Positions 26,665 through 34,822 of a stretch of DNA of 64,000 nucleotides are shown here, in pieces (the stretch's first letter is position 1; each line of letters starts with the position of its first letter). The notes below the pieces were generated by a model. That model saw only the letters and a program-made list of their open reading frames with translations, had not been told where the DNA came from and ran no database searches. This stretch comes from Syntrophomonas sp. DTU019. GTDB lineage: Bacteria > Bacillota > Syntrophomonadia > Syntrophomonadales > Syntrophomonadaceae. The stretch spans positions 558,001-622,000 of the forward strand of contig CAJYDM010000001.1 in assembly GCA_913757435.1 (NCBI GenBank). Direction: 5' to 3'. The translations under genes were made by a program, and so were the position numbers.

Positions 26665-26870
26665 AAATCATAGTATTCTTGATTTGCTGAATATGTTTCC
26701 CGGTATTTGCTAAGTTCTTCGTGGGCGATTTTGACGCGCAGAAATTATTTAGGGTCGTGCCCTAAGTCAGGGTGGTGTTGTTTTATAAGCTGCCTCCAGC
26801 GAGTTTTTAGTTCTTCTTCGGTGAAAAATGGACTGATCCCAAAGATCAAAAGAGCTTCGCTTCGGTTCAC
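26613..26870 (-). pseudogene. J-domain protein interrupted by one in-frame TAA
   Basis: A GTG at 26870 (GGGGGCC upstream) opens EALLIFGISPFFTEEEL and then RWRQLIKQHHPDLGHDPK, the J-domain with its HPD loop. A TAA follows at 26745-26747. The same frame then continues FLRVKIAHEELSKYRETY, the expected last J-domain helix, to a stop at 26613. With the TAA read through, the product would be 85 residues. Only one codon is wrong, so either a recent nonsense mutation or read-through. J-domains stimulate DnaK. Confidence 0.7.
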
Positions 26871-26882
26871 GCTAGGCCCCCT

Positions 26883-27737
26883 TTAATTCAGGATGTTCTC
26901 GGCCATTTTAGCTCCTACTTTGTTACCAATAACTATAAGCCCGACAATGATTACTGAAACGATAATCCCCCCGGTGGTGTGGAACAAAGGCGCGATAAAA
27001 TCAGGAGCAAAAAAGCGCATAAATATAATCAGGGCAAACGGAAGAACCGACAAAACAACCATTGTAGCACGAACAACCATTGTCATTGCTGAGACTTGCT
27101 TCCTATCTCCCCTGCGGTCATAGGCGGCCTGTAAAAGATGGTTGCAAGCTTGAATTAGGTTGCTGCCAGTGCGGTCATATAACCGAAAAGCCATCTCTAG
27201 CTGTTTCAGGGTGGGCCAGTTGTATTCTTTGGCGGCGATCCCTAATGCTTCGTGGTAATTTGTCCCGGTGCGGTTTTTGCGCAGGATTTCCAAAAAAATA
27301 TCCTTGGCGGGATTTTTAATACTCATAGCGGTTTCTTCCAGGGCTTGGTAGGGGTTAGCCCCGCCTTGCAGAGACGAAACGATAGAGGTTAGTACCTGGA
27401 TGTATTGTTCTTCTAATATCTCTCGCTGTTTGTTCTGTTTACTGTTTATCTGCCAGTTAGATATGAAATATGCGCTTAAAACTCCGATTATCAGTGTTAT
27501 AAGGGGCTGTCCAGTAACCAAGTACCCGGCGATGGTCCCAACTATAAGCCCGAATGCCAGCGATTTATAGCGGGCAGTTAACTGAGGCTCAGAAGATACG
27601 AGTTTTTCATTCTTTATTGCTACGCCGTGGTTGAAATAACTAACCCCAAACATAGCAAAGGCTACGAATAACAATATACAAGCTATTAGTATCGTGGCCT
27701 CCACCCCCCCTCCCTCAATTTGTTTTCGAGCCGCCAT
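26883..27737 (-). CDS. TadB/TadC-like GspF-domain protein, locus II
   Basis: About 284 residues. Membrane helices at the N-terminus and C-terminus, with a cytoplasmic GspF domain between (LTSIVSSLQGGANPYQALEETA, LQAAYDRRGDRKQV). The true start is likely inside the reading, at the GTG or ATA after GGGGGGGTGGAGG near 27704, because the first residues overlap the end of the ATPase gene by 52 nt. Part of the locus II platform with the protein at 31.3 kb. Confidence 0.78.
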   Translation of the reverse strand: MAARKQIEGGGVEATILIACILLFVAFAMFGVSYFNHGVAIKNEKLVSSEPQLTARYKSLAFGLIVGTIAGYLVTGQPLITLIIGVLSAYFISNWQINSKQNKQREILEEQYIQVLTSIVSSLQGGANPYQALEETAMSIKNPAKDIFLEILRKNRTGTNYHEALGIAAKEYNWPTLKQLEMAFRLYDRTGSNLIQACNHLLQAAYDRRGDRKQVSAMTMVVRATMVVLSVLPFALIIFMRFFAPDFIAPLFHTTGGIIVSVIIVGLIVIGNKVGAKMAENILN

Positions 27738-29011
27738 TCATTGGCGCACCATTCCCAAGCGTTGTCCCGATATTCCCACAATCGGCGGCTCTCAATTTCG
27801 ATCGTGCGACCATCGGCAGCTCTAACAGGGCCCACCACTTCAGCAATATGATCTAATCTTCGGTGGTCGTCCTTTTGAACGACATAGATAACCAAATCTA
27901 CAATGTCTGCTATTTGTTCCAAGATTGCATCATTGGAAAGCCCCATATTTGCCATACGGATCATGTTTGGTAGACGCTTATTTAACAGATGTTCTGCATT
28001 GTTGGCGTGGCCTGTTCCAAGCGAGCCTGTATGCCCGGTCCCCATAGCCTGCAGGAGGTCAAAAGCTTCTTCCCGTCTGACTTCCCCTACTATGATTATG
28101 TCTGGGGCCATGCGGAGCGCGCTCTTGATCGCGTCTGACAATGTGAATATTCCTTTGCCTTCAATGTTGGCATCTCTTGCTTCTAGCCTTCTTACATCCG
28201 GGTGCTGAAGTTTAAGTTCTGCCGGGTCCTCGATAGTAAGGATAGAAAGAGAAGAGTCTATAAAACCTGCCAGCACATTAAGCCAGGTAGTCTTGCCAGA
28301 TGATGTCCCCCCGGCGATGAATATATTTAACCTCCGTTTGATAGCGGCTTCCAAAAATAACATCACTTCAGAGGATACTGCCCCGTTTGCAATCAATGCT
28401 GAACAATCTATGTCTTGTCTGAAGCGGCGGATGGAAATGAGTAAGCCATCAACCGCATATGGCGAGATGTGCGCCATCATACGGGAGCCGTCATGCAACC
28501 GTGCGCTAACCATTGGCTCGGCCTGGTCAATGCGTTTCCCGGTCTTGGCAATCATCCTTCTAACAAGGTCCACTCCCTGTTCGATACTGTCAAACTTTTC
28601 GGCGACTTCTATTTCTGCGCCATGTTTTTCAACTCTTATTGTTAAGCCGTTTACCTTAATCTCTGTCACATCGGGATCATTGAAGTATTTCTCTAATGGT
28701 CCGTAACCAAGAATGTCAGAGAACAATTGTTCGGTTACGCTGTTGGTGTCTATATCAAGACGAAGGTTTTTGATTTGATATTCCACGATATTGTAGAACT
28801 TGTTTTTAACCGATGGGTTACGGGCCTGTTGAGGGTCGGTTTCCGCAAGGGTCATCTGTTTTCTAGTCGCAGACTGCACCGCATCCCTTAACTGGAGGTA
28901 TAATTCGCGTGCGACTTCCTCTTTTTGGGTTTCTACTTTAGGTATTTCGATAACTTCTTCGATTAGGCGGTGTCTTACCGCAAGTGAGCTTACAAGATTA
29001 ATGTCAAGCAT
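27686..29011 (-). CDS. CpaF/TadA secretion ATPase, locus II
   Basis: About 441 residues from the ATG at 29011 (AAGGAGG, 6 nt). Classical CpaF motifs: Walker A IAGGTSSGKTTWLN, Asp box LTIEDPAELKL, Walker B PDIIIVGEVRREEAFD, His box GHTGSLGTGHANNAE. It powers the second Tad machine. The upstream TadZ-like gene overlaps its start by 8 nt. Confidence 0.93.
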   Translation of the reverse strand: MLDINLVSSLAVRHRLIEEVIEIPKVETQKEEVARELYLQLRDAVQSATRKQMTLAETDPQQARNPSVKNKFYNIVEYQIKNLRLDIDTNSVTEQLFSDILGYGPLEKYFNDPDVTEIKVNGLTIRVEKHGAEIEVAEKFDSIEQGVDLVRRMIAKTGKRIDQAEPMVSARLHDGSRMMAHISPYAVDGLLISIRRFRQDIDCSALIANGAVSSEVMLFLEAAIKRRLNIFIAGGTSSGKTTWLNVLAGFIDSSLSILTIEDPAELKLQHPDVRRLEARDANIEGKGIFTLSDAIKSALRMAPDIIIVGEVRREEAFDLLQAMGTGHTGSLGTGHANNAEHLLNKRLPNMIRMANMGLSNDAILEQIADIVDLVIYVVQKDDHRRLDHIAEVVGPVRAADGRTIEIESRRLWEYRDNAWEWCANEWRLENKLREGGWRPRY

Positions 29012-29741
29012 CGTCAACCTCCTTGAAAAGAGTTAGCATAGGGTTTTTAATAGTTCGGTCGGGAACTAAATCCCGCTTGTTTGCTGATTCTGCAATGTTT
29101 TTACTGTAGGGAATTTCTGCATCCGGCATAAAATATTTGCCTGCATCTTTGGCATTAATACTGCCCTGGTAGTTTTGCTGATTTAATATCACCCTTACTC
29201 GGTCCTCACAGCCCAATCGGTTTAGGATGTCTGCTGTTTCAACGAATGCGTCCATGTTGGGGCGGTCCGGGCGAACAACCACGCAGATTAAATCTGATAA
29301 TTGTGCTACAATCCAGCTTGGCCCGTATAGCGGGCCGAGGTTAGCCACAGTGAGAGGGCTTGTCTGTTTTAAAAAAGTAGTCGCTTTCAAGAGTAGTTTT
29401 GCATCTATCATAGAAGCATCCAATATTCTATGCGGTACTCCCGGAAATACTTTTATTCCTGAAGCGTGGACTTCGCTGGCAGTATAAATCATGTCCGGGG
29501 AGAATATGCTTTGTATGTCTAATATCGAAGCCGGGGTTTCCCTTCCAGTGGGGTATCCCATATAAGAGCGAACTTTGCTTTCAGAATTGAAGTCAATTAA
29601 GGATACGTCTTTTTTAATCCCAGCTAAAGTATGGGCGGCAAGGCAGGCTAAAGTGCTTGCCCCCGCGCCCTGCTTTACAGAAAGAAAAGAGATTAAAACT
29701 CCCTTGCCGGCTTCTTGTGGCGTGGTAGGAAACGGCAGCAT
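29004..29741 (-). CDS. CpaE/TadZ-like ParA-family protein, locus II
   Basis: About 245 residues. A ParA-type P-loop in altered form (FLSVKQGAGASTLACLAA), then VSLIDFNSESKVRSYMG and TVANLGPLYGPSWIVAQLSDLICVVV. ATG at 29741 with AGGAGGGG upstream. It overlaps cpaB upstream by 2 nt less than a codon block apart and the ATPase downstream by 8 nt, so it is tightly coupled. It likely positions the locus II pilus. Confidence 0.8.
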   Translation of the reverse strand: MLPFPTTPQEAGKGVLISFLSVKQGAGASTLACLAAHTLAGIKKDVSLIDFNSESKVRSYMGYPTGRETPASILDIQSIFSPDMIYTASEVHASGIKVFPGVPHRILDASMIDAKLLLKATTFLKQTSPLTVANLGPLYGPSWIVAQLSDLICVVVRPDRPNMDAFVETADILNRLGCEDRVRVILNQQNYQGSINAKDAGKYFMPDAEIPYSKNIAESANKRDLVPDRTIKNPMLTLFKEVDDA

Positions 29742-29742
29742 T

Positions 29743-30369
29743 TTACCCCTCCTGTTCTTCGGGTGTTTCAATATGGGTTTCGATGTTGGTTTCCGATGGC
29801 AAGGATATCGTAATTGGCTTCCCTCTTACCATCACTTCAGCAATAACTGCCGAATAGTTGTCCGGCACCGCGATAATATACTGAGCGTAATCCCCTTCGG
29901 GTACGCTTAACACGACCGCTCCTTTGACGATCTCAGCGACACCTGCAGGGGTTTCTCCAAATATATTTACAGAATCTCCTTTGCGGACCCCCAATAGGCC
30001 GTACCCAACCCCTTCGGGTAATTCTAGTGCTGTCCATCCTTCGGGGGCATAGCTTTTAAGAGAGGCCATTAAAGAGCCTTCCAGCGACAAATGTTCGCTG
30101 CGCATCATATCTCCCCGGACTATGGGGCCGTTGATGAGCGTTTTGCCGACCACATCAGAAGCAGAAGTAAAAGCGGTTAACGGAACGACCTTGGGCGGCA
30201 GTGATATAGTTGCCAGGTGTTCTTTAGAGATAACGGTACCTACTTTTATGTTTTGATTGGCTACGATTACTGAAGCCGTGGGCGACATTGATTTAATGCT
30301 GAAAAATACAATCGCTGCTGCTAGGGCGGCGATCACAACTGGAACTGCAAACATCATCTTTTTATTCAT
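29743..30369 (-). CDS. CpaB/RcpC-like SAF-domain pilus protein, locus II
   Basis: 208 residues with an N-terminal membrane helix, SAF domain (IVANQNIKVGTVISKEHLATI) and an RcpC-type part (VGYGLLGVRKGDSVNIFG). Overlaps the VKOR-like gene upstream by 8 nt. ATG with AAAGGAG. Second copy in the element; sequence is quite different from that of locus I. Confidence 0.85.
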   Translation of the reverse strand: MNKKMMFAVPVVIAALAAAIVFFSIKSMSPTASVIVANQNIKVGTVISKEHLATISLPPKVVPLTAFTSASDVVGKTLINGPIVRGDMMRSEHLSLEGSLMASLKSYAPEGWTALELPEGVGYGLLGVRKGDSVNIFGETPAGVAEIVKGAVVLSVPEGDYAQYIIAVPDNYSAVIAEVMVRGKPITISLPSETNIETHIETPEEQEG

Positions 30370-31060
30370 GCTGACTCCTTTCTAATTTTGCCGGGGTAAT
30401 TTCCTTGCCCCGGTATAATTGGTCTTTAAGCTGCAAAACGGGTACAAATTTTGTTGGAGATGTAGGTGCTGAGATAACCTCTCCGGTATAACCTTTTTCT
30501 CTTAGAATCATTTCCCCCCTTGCAAGCGAAGTGTGCGGAGTTACAACCGGCTGCCATAGCAAACCTTGCGGATCAGCTTCTATAAATTGCTGAAGTGCGT
30601 CATTACAGGAATGGCAGTCGGGAGAAAAGTACAACCGAGGCTTTTCGTTGATGGCCTGGGCTACTACTGTTTGTTGCGCTATAATCGGCGATTGGCTGAA
30701 GTCTGGCATAAGGTTAATGAGCAGTGCGACACTAACAAGGGATAATCCCAGCAGAGGGGCGATGAATGGTGTTTTGGGTTCGATGATAAACCCCATCAAT
30801 CCCCCCAGCATAAACAGCGTGGCCGCCAGGGTGCAATACGGGCAAAACACCGTAAGCGTCTGGGCCAAGAAACTGCCTGCCGCAGCAATCAGTGCTATGA
30901 TAGCCGTCATATGATAGCGTTTTTTGTAAATACAATAGACACACGCTAGGGCCATTATTATGCCTGGGATAGTCAAAAGGCCGAAAGTGTTTATAAGTAA
31001 AACGATCAAAGTTCCAATAAAAAAGAGGGTATTAATAATACCCTCTTTTGTGACCGGCAT
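30362..31060 (-). CDS. VKOR-like membrane oxidoreductase with thioredoxin-like tail
   Basis: 232 residues. Five hydrophobic segments in the first 130, one with FCPYCTLAA, the CxxC typical of VKOR/DsbB-type quinone-linked disulfide formation. The C-terminal part has FSPDCHSCNDALQQF, a thioredoxin-like CxxC. Bacterial VKORs are often fused to a thioredoxin domain. It may oxidise cysteines of surface proteins such as the Cys-rich TadG-like protein at 32.7-33.9 kb. Coupled to the pilin gene by TAATG. The usual extra loop cysteines are not evident. Confidence 0.6.
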   Translation of the reverse strand: MPVTKEGIINTLFFIGTLIVLLINTFGLLTIPGIIMALACVYCIYKKRYHMTAIIALIAAAGSFLAQTLTVFCPYCTLAATLFMLGGLMGFIIEPKTPFIAPLLGLSLVSVALLINLMPDFSQSPIIAQQTVVAQAINEKPRLYFSPDCHSCNDALQQFIEADPQGLLWQPVVTPHTSLARGEMILREKGYTGEVISAPTSPTKFVPVLQLKDQLYRGKEITPAKLERSQHE

Positions 31061-31260
31061 TATAGGCCGCCTCCGCCGCCACTAGCGGGCTTGGCACTCT
31101 CAATTTCTTTTTGTACGTCAAAGAATTTTTCAGAGATGGTCGGCCCAAGAACAAGTAAAGCTCCTATGGCTATGACAGCAATCAGTGCGATAATAAGCCC
31201 GTACTCGACCAGCCCTTGACCGTTCTGGTTCATTAAGATGTTTTTTGTTTTTTGCAGCAT
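31060..31260 (-). CDS. flp: Flp/Fap major pilin, locus II
   Basis: 66 residues. Leader ends NQNG, with mature QGLVEYGLIIALIAVIAIGALLV, a canonical Flp pilin with E(+5) and Y(+6). The tail ends in a glycine run. Probably the main pilin of the locus II machine. Confidence 0.92.
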   Translation of the reverse strand: MLQKTKNILMNQNGQGLVEYGLIIALIAVIAIGALLVLGPTISEKFFDVQKEIESAKPASGGGGGL

Positions 31261-31273
31261 TTAGTTTCCTCCT

Positions 31274-32077
31274 TTACAGTGCGCTTAACAGCGAAACAAT
31301 TGACGGATATCCAATCGTCATCAACAACGGAATAAGCATAAAAAATGTCACCACAAAAATTAGCTTGATTGATAGCTTTCCTGCCGCCTCCATCAGTTCG
31401 TACCGTTTTGTCATGCGAATTTGGTCGGCGTATTCCTTCATTTTCTCTGCCGCCGGTGCGCCTTTAACATAAATTTGGTTTATCGCACTCACCAGAGTTC
31501 CTATTTCGGCTACATCTATGCGGTAGGCCCAATCATAAAGAGCATCGGAGAGGTTTTTCCCGGAAGCGTTTTCTTTGATTACTTTTTCTATCTCAGCTTG
31601 GTAGACCCCGCCCGTGGCGTTTCCTGCTTCATATAAAGCAGAACCGATGTCTGGCATGGAATTTAAAGCTGTAGACAGATAAGTTGCAAAGTCGTCCAGC
31701 TTGCTTTTAACTTCGGACTGTCTGGCACTAATTGTTTTGTCGAGCCTTATGTTTGGGTAAATCCATCCGATGGCAGCTCCGGGAAGCAAGAGAATGAAAG
31801 CAATGAGCGGTAAAGAGAACAGAATACTGATGACTGCCAATACTGCTAAGTATCCTGCCGCTAGAACAACTTTCATCCCATAGTGATATTCTGGCGAAAT
31901 ATCTAGCCCGGCGCGTGTGATTTTTAGCTGAATAAGGGATTTTTCTTCTTCGTTGATTATCCTTAACCCGGTTCTACACAATACCTCCTCTGTGTCAATT
32001 TTAGGTTTGAATTTTAGGTATAATGGCATACCTACTGCGGTTCCTACTAGTAAACTAGCGATTACTGCTGAGTCCAA
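31274..32077 (-). CDS. TadB/TadC-like GspF-domain protein, locus II
   Basis: 267 residues with membrane helices near 5-20, 70-110 and 240-260 and a GspF domain (LDDFATYLSTALNSMPDIGSALYEAG). A TTG start with AAGGTG 5 nt upstream. Together with the protein at 26.9-27.7 kb it supplies the two platform subunits of locus II. Confidence 0.8.
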   Translation of the reverse strand: MDSAVIASLLVGTAVGMPLYLKFKPKIDTEEVLCRTGLRIINEEEKSLIQLKITRAGLDISPEYHYGMKVVLAAGYLAVLAVISILFSLPLIAFILLLPGAAIGWIYPNIRLDKTISARQSEVKSKLDDFATYLSTALNSMPDIGSALYEAGNATGGVYQAEIEKVIKENASGKNLSDALYDWAYRIDVAEIGTLVSAINQIYVKGAPAAEKMKEYADQIRMTKRYELMEAAGKLSIKLIFVVTFFMLIPLLMTIGYPSIVSLLSAL

Positions 32078-32092
32078 TGTCGCACCTTCTTT

Positions 32093-32296
32093 CTATTCTG
32101 ACTTGGCGGGGGAGGTTAGCGACCAAATTAAAGACCCAAACCAGCCAAGAACTGTCCAGCCCGCAAGGATGTTCAGCACAATGATGGCAACCTTATTGTG
32201 GTGGTTCCTAAATCCTGCGATGATGGCCGGAATCAGATACAAGGCTAGGCCAAACAGTATTGCCAGGATGAAAATAAAGCCTGCTAAAAAGTCCAT
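32093..32296 (-). CDS. Superinfection-immunity-like small membrane protein
   Basis: 67 residues from the ATG at 32296 (GGAGAA upstream). Two helices with LALYLIPAIIAGFRNHHNK and LNILAGWTVLGWFGSLIW, matching the phage T4 Imm-type superinfection immunity family, which blocks DNA entry. Inside a pilus operon it might exclude phage or incoming DNA. Family fit is good; the role is inferred. Confidence 0.75.
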   Translation of the reverse strand: MDFLAGFIFILAILFGLALYLIPAIIAGFRNHHNKVAIIVLNILAGWTVLGWFGSLIWSLTSPAKSE

Positions 32297-32310
32297 TGTA
32301 TTCTCCTTTC

Positions 32311-32652
32311 TTAATGAATTGCTACTAACCGGTCGTTCAATTTCAGGTCCATGACCTGGATCGTGCCTTCCGGGACTTCCAATACATGAGCAGCATCTCG
32401 GACAAGAGGACTGCACTTGAAAGGCTTCATGCTTTGGACCAGGTGGGCGACACGGTATTCTTCCGTCAGAAACACAACATCAAATAAAAACTCCATGAAC
32501 AGCGAATGAACCTGTTTACAAGGAGTGATTAAAAGTCCTGTATTTGCAGGCAGTTCTTTGTATCTAAGAAGCCCCACAAAGCGTTTGAAAAACGTATCGG
32601 CCTTCTGGATATCGGCGATTACTGCTCCGTTTCTTTGGTTAACTAATTGCAA
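32311..32652 (-). CDS. DUF192 family protein
   Basis: 113 residues. KADTFFKRFVGLLRYKELPANTGLLI, then HSLFMEFLFDVVFL and VLEVPEGTIQVMDLKLNDRL, the conserved pattern of DUF192. Function unknown. Often found beside Tad pseudopilins in Gram-positive elements, as here. Confidence 0.85.
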   Translation of the reverse strand: MQLVNQRNGAVIADIQKADTFFKRFVGLLRYKELPANTGLLITPCKQVHSLFMEFLFDVVFLTEEYRVAHLVQSMKPFKCSPLVRDAAHVLEVPEGTIQVMDLKLNDRLVAIH

Positions 32653-32664
32653 TCCGCGTACCTC

Positions 32665-33864
32665 CTAATCTTGCCAGCAGGCTTCAGCAGGGACTTTGCT
32701 CCACTTGCCATCGGACAACGGGCCATAAAGTCTGCCCTTTCCTGTGGCCTGGTCTTTTGCGTCCCGGTAAGATGAAATCCCCTGGGCGCATACGTTGGTG
32801 GTGAAGTAAAAATCATCTCCGGGCTGGTAGTCTTTTTTGAACCATTGCGGGAAAAGGCTCTTAATATGAGATGTGGCATAAACGACTACTGAAGGGTAAT
32901 AGGGGCTGTCTTTTTTGTCGTAGCCGTATACTTCTAACTTGGTGATACCTGAAGCTTCAGCATTCCCCGGCAGGTTGACATTAAAATACTGCCCTGCTGC
33001 ACCGGTGTACTGAGCATCTATTCCTGGGGTTTTTTTAAGGTTAGTGTTATACTGACGCATATTTGTTAAGGTTTCGATAAAATCCCCCGCAATAGACTTG
33101 TTTTTTATACTGTTGTAAGCATCTATGCCTTTTGCCTGCCATTGCCGACATTCCCATCCGATAGACGGATCAAAATTTGATTTAGGGCATTCATAATAGT
33201 AGCCGCCCACCCGCATCCAACTAGACAGCCAATAGTTTGAGTTGTTCAACAGGCGGTCTATGCTCTGCAAGGACAGCCCTTCCATCATGCGGCTTATCGA
33301 GTTTCGGTTATCATATGAAAAATACGGGATTATCTGTCTGGTCGTAGAAGTCAATTGTTTCTCGATATCATTGATGTTTTCTGCTTCAGTGCCCCAACTC
33401 ATAGAGTGGGTATCATACGTCAATTCTCGATTAACTAACTGATACCAACAGTCGCCACGGGAGCCTTCACACCCCCCACACCTGGGTGCGCAGTATTGCT
33501 TCCAGCCCCCATTATCAAGCAAATCGACTTCATTGCCGACTACTCTTATAGGCGGTACCATCCCGCAATCTTCACACCAGCAATAGGATTTACCGTCTTC
33601 GTCTTCTTCACATATTCTTTCGGGGCCGAGGTCTGTTATGACATTAATTGTCACATACCTATGCGTCCCACTTCCGGCCGCTGCAAGCGCGGCGGCATCG
33701 GTTGCGGTTTGCAGTTGTTCCCGGACAATCATAATGCGCCCGAATTCCACCATCCCAGCGAAAAGAATACAGATAAATAAGATAAGGAATACTCCTATTA
33801 TCAGAATATTTCCGTCCTGGTTATTAAGGATTTTCCTCCCCCCAGGGATAAATTGCTCTGGCAT
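32665..33864 (-). CDS. TadG-like cysteine-rich pseudopilin
   Basis: 399 residues. An N-terminal TadE/G segment (NNQDGNILIIGVFLILFICILFAGMVEFGRIMIVREQLQTATDAAALAAA), then a large extracellular domain with several CxxC pairs (CWCEDCG, CGGCEGSRGDCW). ATG with GGGGGTGG 6 nt upstream. Overlaps the TadE-like gene upstream by 41 nt. It probably caps or anchors the pilus; its cysteines may be oxidised by the VKOR-like protein. Confidence 0.75.
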   Translation of the reverse strand: MPEQFIPGGRKILNNQDGNILIIGVFLILFICILFAGMVEFGRIMIVREQLQTATDAAALAAAGSGTHRYVTINVITDLGPERICEEDEDGKSYCWCEDCGMVPPIRVVGNEVDLLDNGGWKQYCAPRCGGCEGSRGDCWYQLVNRELTYDTHSMSWGTEAENINDIEKQLTSTTRQIIPYFSYDNRNSISRMMEGLSLQSIDRLLNNSNYWLSSWMRVGGYYYECPKSNFDPSIGWECRQWQAKGIDAYNSIKNKSIAGDFIETLTNMRQYNTNLKKTPGIDAQYTGAAGQYFNVNLPGNAEASGITKLEVYGYDKKDSPYYPSVVVYATSHIKSLFPQWFKKDYQPGDDFYFTTNVCAQGISSYRDAKDQATGKGRLYGPLSDGKWSKVPAEACWQD

Positions 33865-34210
33865 TTAAGTCCACCCCCCCGTAACCTGTTTTGTTTAAGA
33901 AAGAAAAATGCTTGTGAGAATAAAAGACTTCAAAGACTATGTTGTTGTTATTAGGATAAGGATGTACTGTTGGCTTGTTTGTAGCAAAATACTGCTGTAT
34001 GCAGTCCTCGGCCATATTCCTCCCGGCATCAAGGTTGTTTGTAATGGCAGCCTCCCTCGCGCCTTCGCGGGCAACCTTGTGAATGTAAATATCAGCCCGA
34101 ACTATGTTGATAACCTCTACCGCGCACAACATCAGAACTACCAATATTAAACAAGTGAAGACCAACTCGATCATTATGGAGCCTTTCTCGGATTTAAAAA
34201 GTTTTTGCAT
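33824..34210 (-). CDS. TadE-like pseudopilin, locus II
   Basis: About 128 residues from the ATG at 34210 (GGAGGGGG upstream). Leader SEKG then SIMIELVFTCLILVVLMLCAVEV with E(+5). A soluble tail follows. Minor pilin candidate. Confidence 0.78.
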   Translation of the reverse strand: MQKLFKSEKGSIMIELVFTCLILVVLMLCAVEVINIVRADIYIHKVAREGAREAAITNNLDAGRNMAEDCIQQYFATNKPTVHPYPNNNNIVFEVFYSHKHFSFLNKTGYGGVDLNARAIYPWGEENP

Positions 34211-34220
34211 GACCCCCTCC

Positions 34221-34625
34221 TTACTTTTTGCCGATGTATTTTTCCGGGTAGCGGATATAATATTCCATCGTGGCCTGCGAATACTTCGATATTGCAGGCA
34301 TCTTAAAAACAAACAAATCCTCAATCCTGGGAATGGCTGTGACTACTGCTGTTGCTTTGTCGCCTTCTCTGGAAATGCTTATCTGCGTGTCTTTGATGAA
34401 AATATATCCCCATCTATCCATATAGGTTTTCCCGAAAGTTTCGGCTCTTTCTTTGTTTTCTGTGACTGCGTATTTCCTGGCTGTCTCATGGGCTATTTCC
34501 TGTGTCAGGAAACTTGCCGTTCCCCAGTAAGTAGAACCTATAAGACCGAAGCAGAACAAAAATAAGATAATGATTGATATGCTAAATTCTATGATTGCCT
34601 GGCCTTTCTGGTTTTTGAGTATCAT
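34221..34625 (-). CDS. TadE-like pseudopilin, first gene of Tad locus II
   Basis: 134 residues. NQKG then QAIIEFSISIIILFLFCFGLIG, with E(+5)F(+6), and a short soluble tail ending YYIRYPEKYIGKK. It follows a terminator, so the locus II operon probably starts here. Confidence 0.8.
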   Translation of the reverse strand: MILKNQKGQAIIEFSISIIILFLFCFGLIGSTYWGTASFLTQEIAHETARKYAVTENKERAETFGKTYMDRWGYIFIKDTQISISREGDKATAVVTAIPRIEDLFVFKMPAISKYSQATMEYYIRYPEKYIGKK

Positions 34626-34654
34626 ATAATCCCACCTTTATAAAAATGGTCATT

Positions 34655-34680
34655 AAAAAACCCCGCCGAAGCGGGGCTTT
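34655..34680 (-). terminator. Terminator after the RelE/Phd module
   Basis: CCCCGC (34661-34666) pairs with GCGGGG (34671-34676) around CGAA; TTTTTT follows on the minus strand. Confidence 0.85.
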
Positions 34681-34727
34681 GACTAATATTTTCCTGGGTG
34701 CTATCATTTATTTTCTGAGCGTGATGA

Positions 34728-34805
34728 CTCCCCACGGCTTGGGCGGGGAATAGGGTTTATTAGTTTGCGAAGAACACCCGTGACTTCAGTCGTGAGTAGT
34801 TCACA
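34728..34805. mobile_element. Possible IS200/IS605-type end remnant
   Basis: TCCCCACGGCTTGGGCGGGGA followed 35 nt later by GACTTCAGTCGTGAGTAGTTCAC, like the palindromic ends next to tnpB-type elements. No transposase or tnpB is present. A similar palindrome lies on the far side of the toxin-antitoxin pair at 35698-35735. Confidence 0.35.
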
Positions 34806-34822
34806 GAGACTTAGGAAGGTTT

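Noticed and set aside
34728-34805. Functional transposon with tnpA or tnpB
   Set aside because: No transposase or TnpB reading frame is found in the neighbourhood; only end-like palindromes.
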